Of a stretch of 22,302 nt of DNA, positions 22,105 to 22,302 are shown in pieces. The translations under genes were made by a program, and so were the position numbers. The notes under the pieces are model-generated. The model was not told where the DNA came from. It did not search any database and was given only the letters and a program-made list of their open reading frames with translations. Origin of the DNA: an uncultured Bacilli bacterium (GTDB taxonomy: Bacteria; Bacillota_I; Bacilli_A; RF39; UBA660); assembly GCA_947632355.1 (NCBI GenBank), contig CANROY010000014.1, positions 1-22,302 on the forward strand, in the 5' to 3' direction. Numbering within the stretch: position 1 is the first letter of the stretch; each line of letters begins with the position of its first letter.

Positions 22105-22213
22105 GCGTTTCGACACAACTAGAAGTAACTTATCAATTTACGATAAAAAAGAACAAAAAATTTAATATTAGTTTCAATATTGAATAATGAATAAGAATTT
22201 GATAAAATAAAAC

Positions 22214-22219
22214 TATAAT
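22214..22219 (+). promoter_or_regulatory. -10 element of the last gene
   Basis: TATAAT with no clear -35 at standard spacing. A perfect palindrome TTCAATATTGAA at 22173-22184 lies about 30 bases upstream and could be an operator. Confidence 0.35.
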
Positions 22220-22236
22220 AGAGGAGGAAGAAAAGT

Positions 22237-22302
22237 ATGAAGAAATACAAGAATAACCTCCCAACCATTGAAAGACCAATGGGGGGGGGGAATATTAGAA
22301 AG
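22237..22302 (+). CDS. N-terminus of an unknown gene containing a 10-G run (partial)
   Basis: A gene starts at ATG 22237 behind a strong GAGGAGGA site and runs off the window. The first 15 codons read MKKYKNNLPTIERPM. The run of ten G follows and with this length encodes GGG then NIRK, staying open. With eleven G the frame hits TAG within three codons; with nine it reads GGGILE instead. The run therefore decides the frame so early that slippage would act as an on/off switch. The protein family cannot be named from 22 residues. Confidence 0.55.
   Translation, partial: MKKYKNNLPTIERPMGGGNIRK
22281..22290. repeat. Homopolymeric run of 10 G
   Basis: Ten consecutive G preceded by CCAAT, the same context as the 12-G run at 10743-10754, within the first codons of the last gene. 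Confidence 0.9.

Noticed and set aside
1..22302. CRISPR arrays, complete insertion sequences, integrases or riboswitches
   Set aside because: I saw no regularly spaced repeats, no transposase or integrase motifs beyond the short Rpn-like tail, and no recognisable riboswitch core.

Overview
The window is AT-rich bacterial DNA with standard-code stops (TAA, TAG and TGA all end convincing genes). Consensus Gram-positive promoters and strong GGAGG ribosome sites are everywhere. Late sporulation genes are present: a near-identical GerE, GerM and SpoIIIAH. GerE together with the polA-mutM and yceD-rpmF pairings points to a spore-forming, low-GC member of the Bacilli, plausibly an uncultured gut lineage related to Erysipelotrichia/RF39-type bacteria. 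That last placement is inference.

Layout. 1-1068: tail of a probable Rpn-type nuclease, then a monocistronic DUF3419/BtaA-like gene. 1100-6174: repair operon with polA, a glutamine-amidotransferase/VanY fusion, mutM and a small unknown gene. 6184-7888: a repeat protein and an unknown partner. 7887-9826: tmcAL divergent from yceD-rpmF. 9848-10816: an unknown gene, then a perfect consensus promoter leading into a decayed reading frame with a 12-G run. 10783-12767, minus strand: tRNA-Arg, gerM, gerE and spoIIIAH, with sigma-K-like and sigma-E-like promoter candidates. 12868-14533: a CmpB-family membrane protein and an exported protein. 14665-17614: a bacteriocin operon with a C39 peptidase ABC exporter, a small membrane accessory protein and two short double-glycine peptides. 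17618-18427: a pilin-like protein. 18420-19220: a DUF368 transporter. 19249-21764: lemA and a DUF2207 gene. 21770-22104: a probable type I toxin-antitoxin locus. 22214-22302: start of a gene carrying a 10-G run.

The most interesting items are these. (1) L32 carries an obligatory N-terminal extension that looks exactly like the Prp-protease cleavage motif of Firmicutes L27. (2) A 28-residue hydrophobic peptide gene converges on a small antisense RNA in an Fst/TxpA-like layout. (3) Two adjacent double-glycine peptides each have one GxxxG motif and one C-terminal-region cysteine, suggesting a two-peptide bacteriocin. (4) Two long G-runs share the context CCAATG(n), suggesting slippage-prone loci or a sequencing artefact. 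(5) A cytoplasmic-looking amidotransferase-fold domain is fused to a VanY peptidase domain between polA and mutM.
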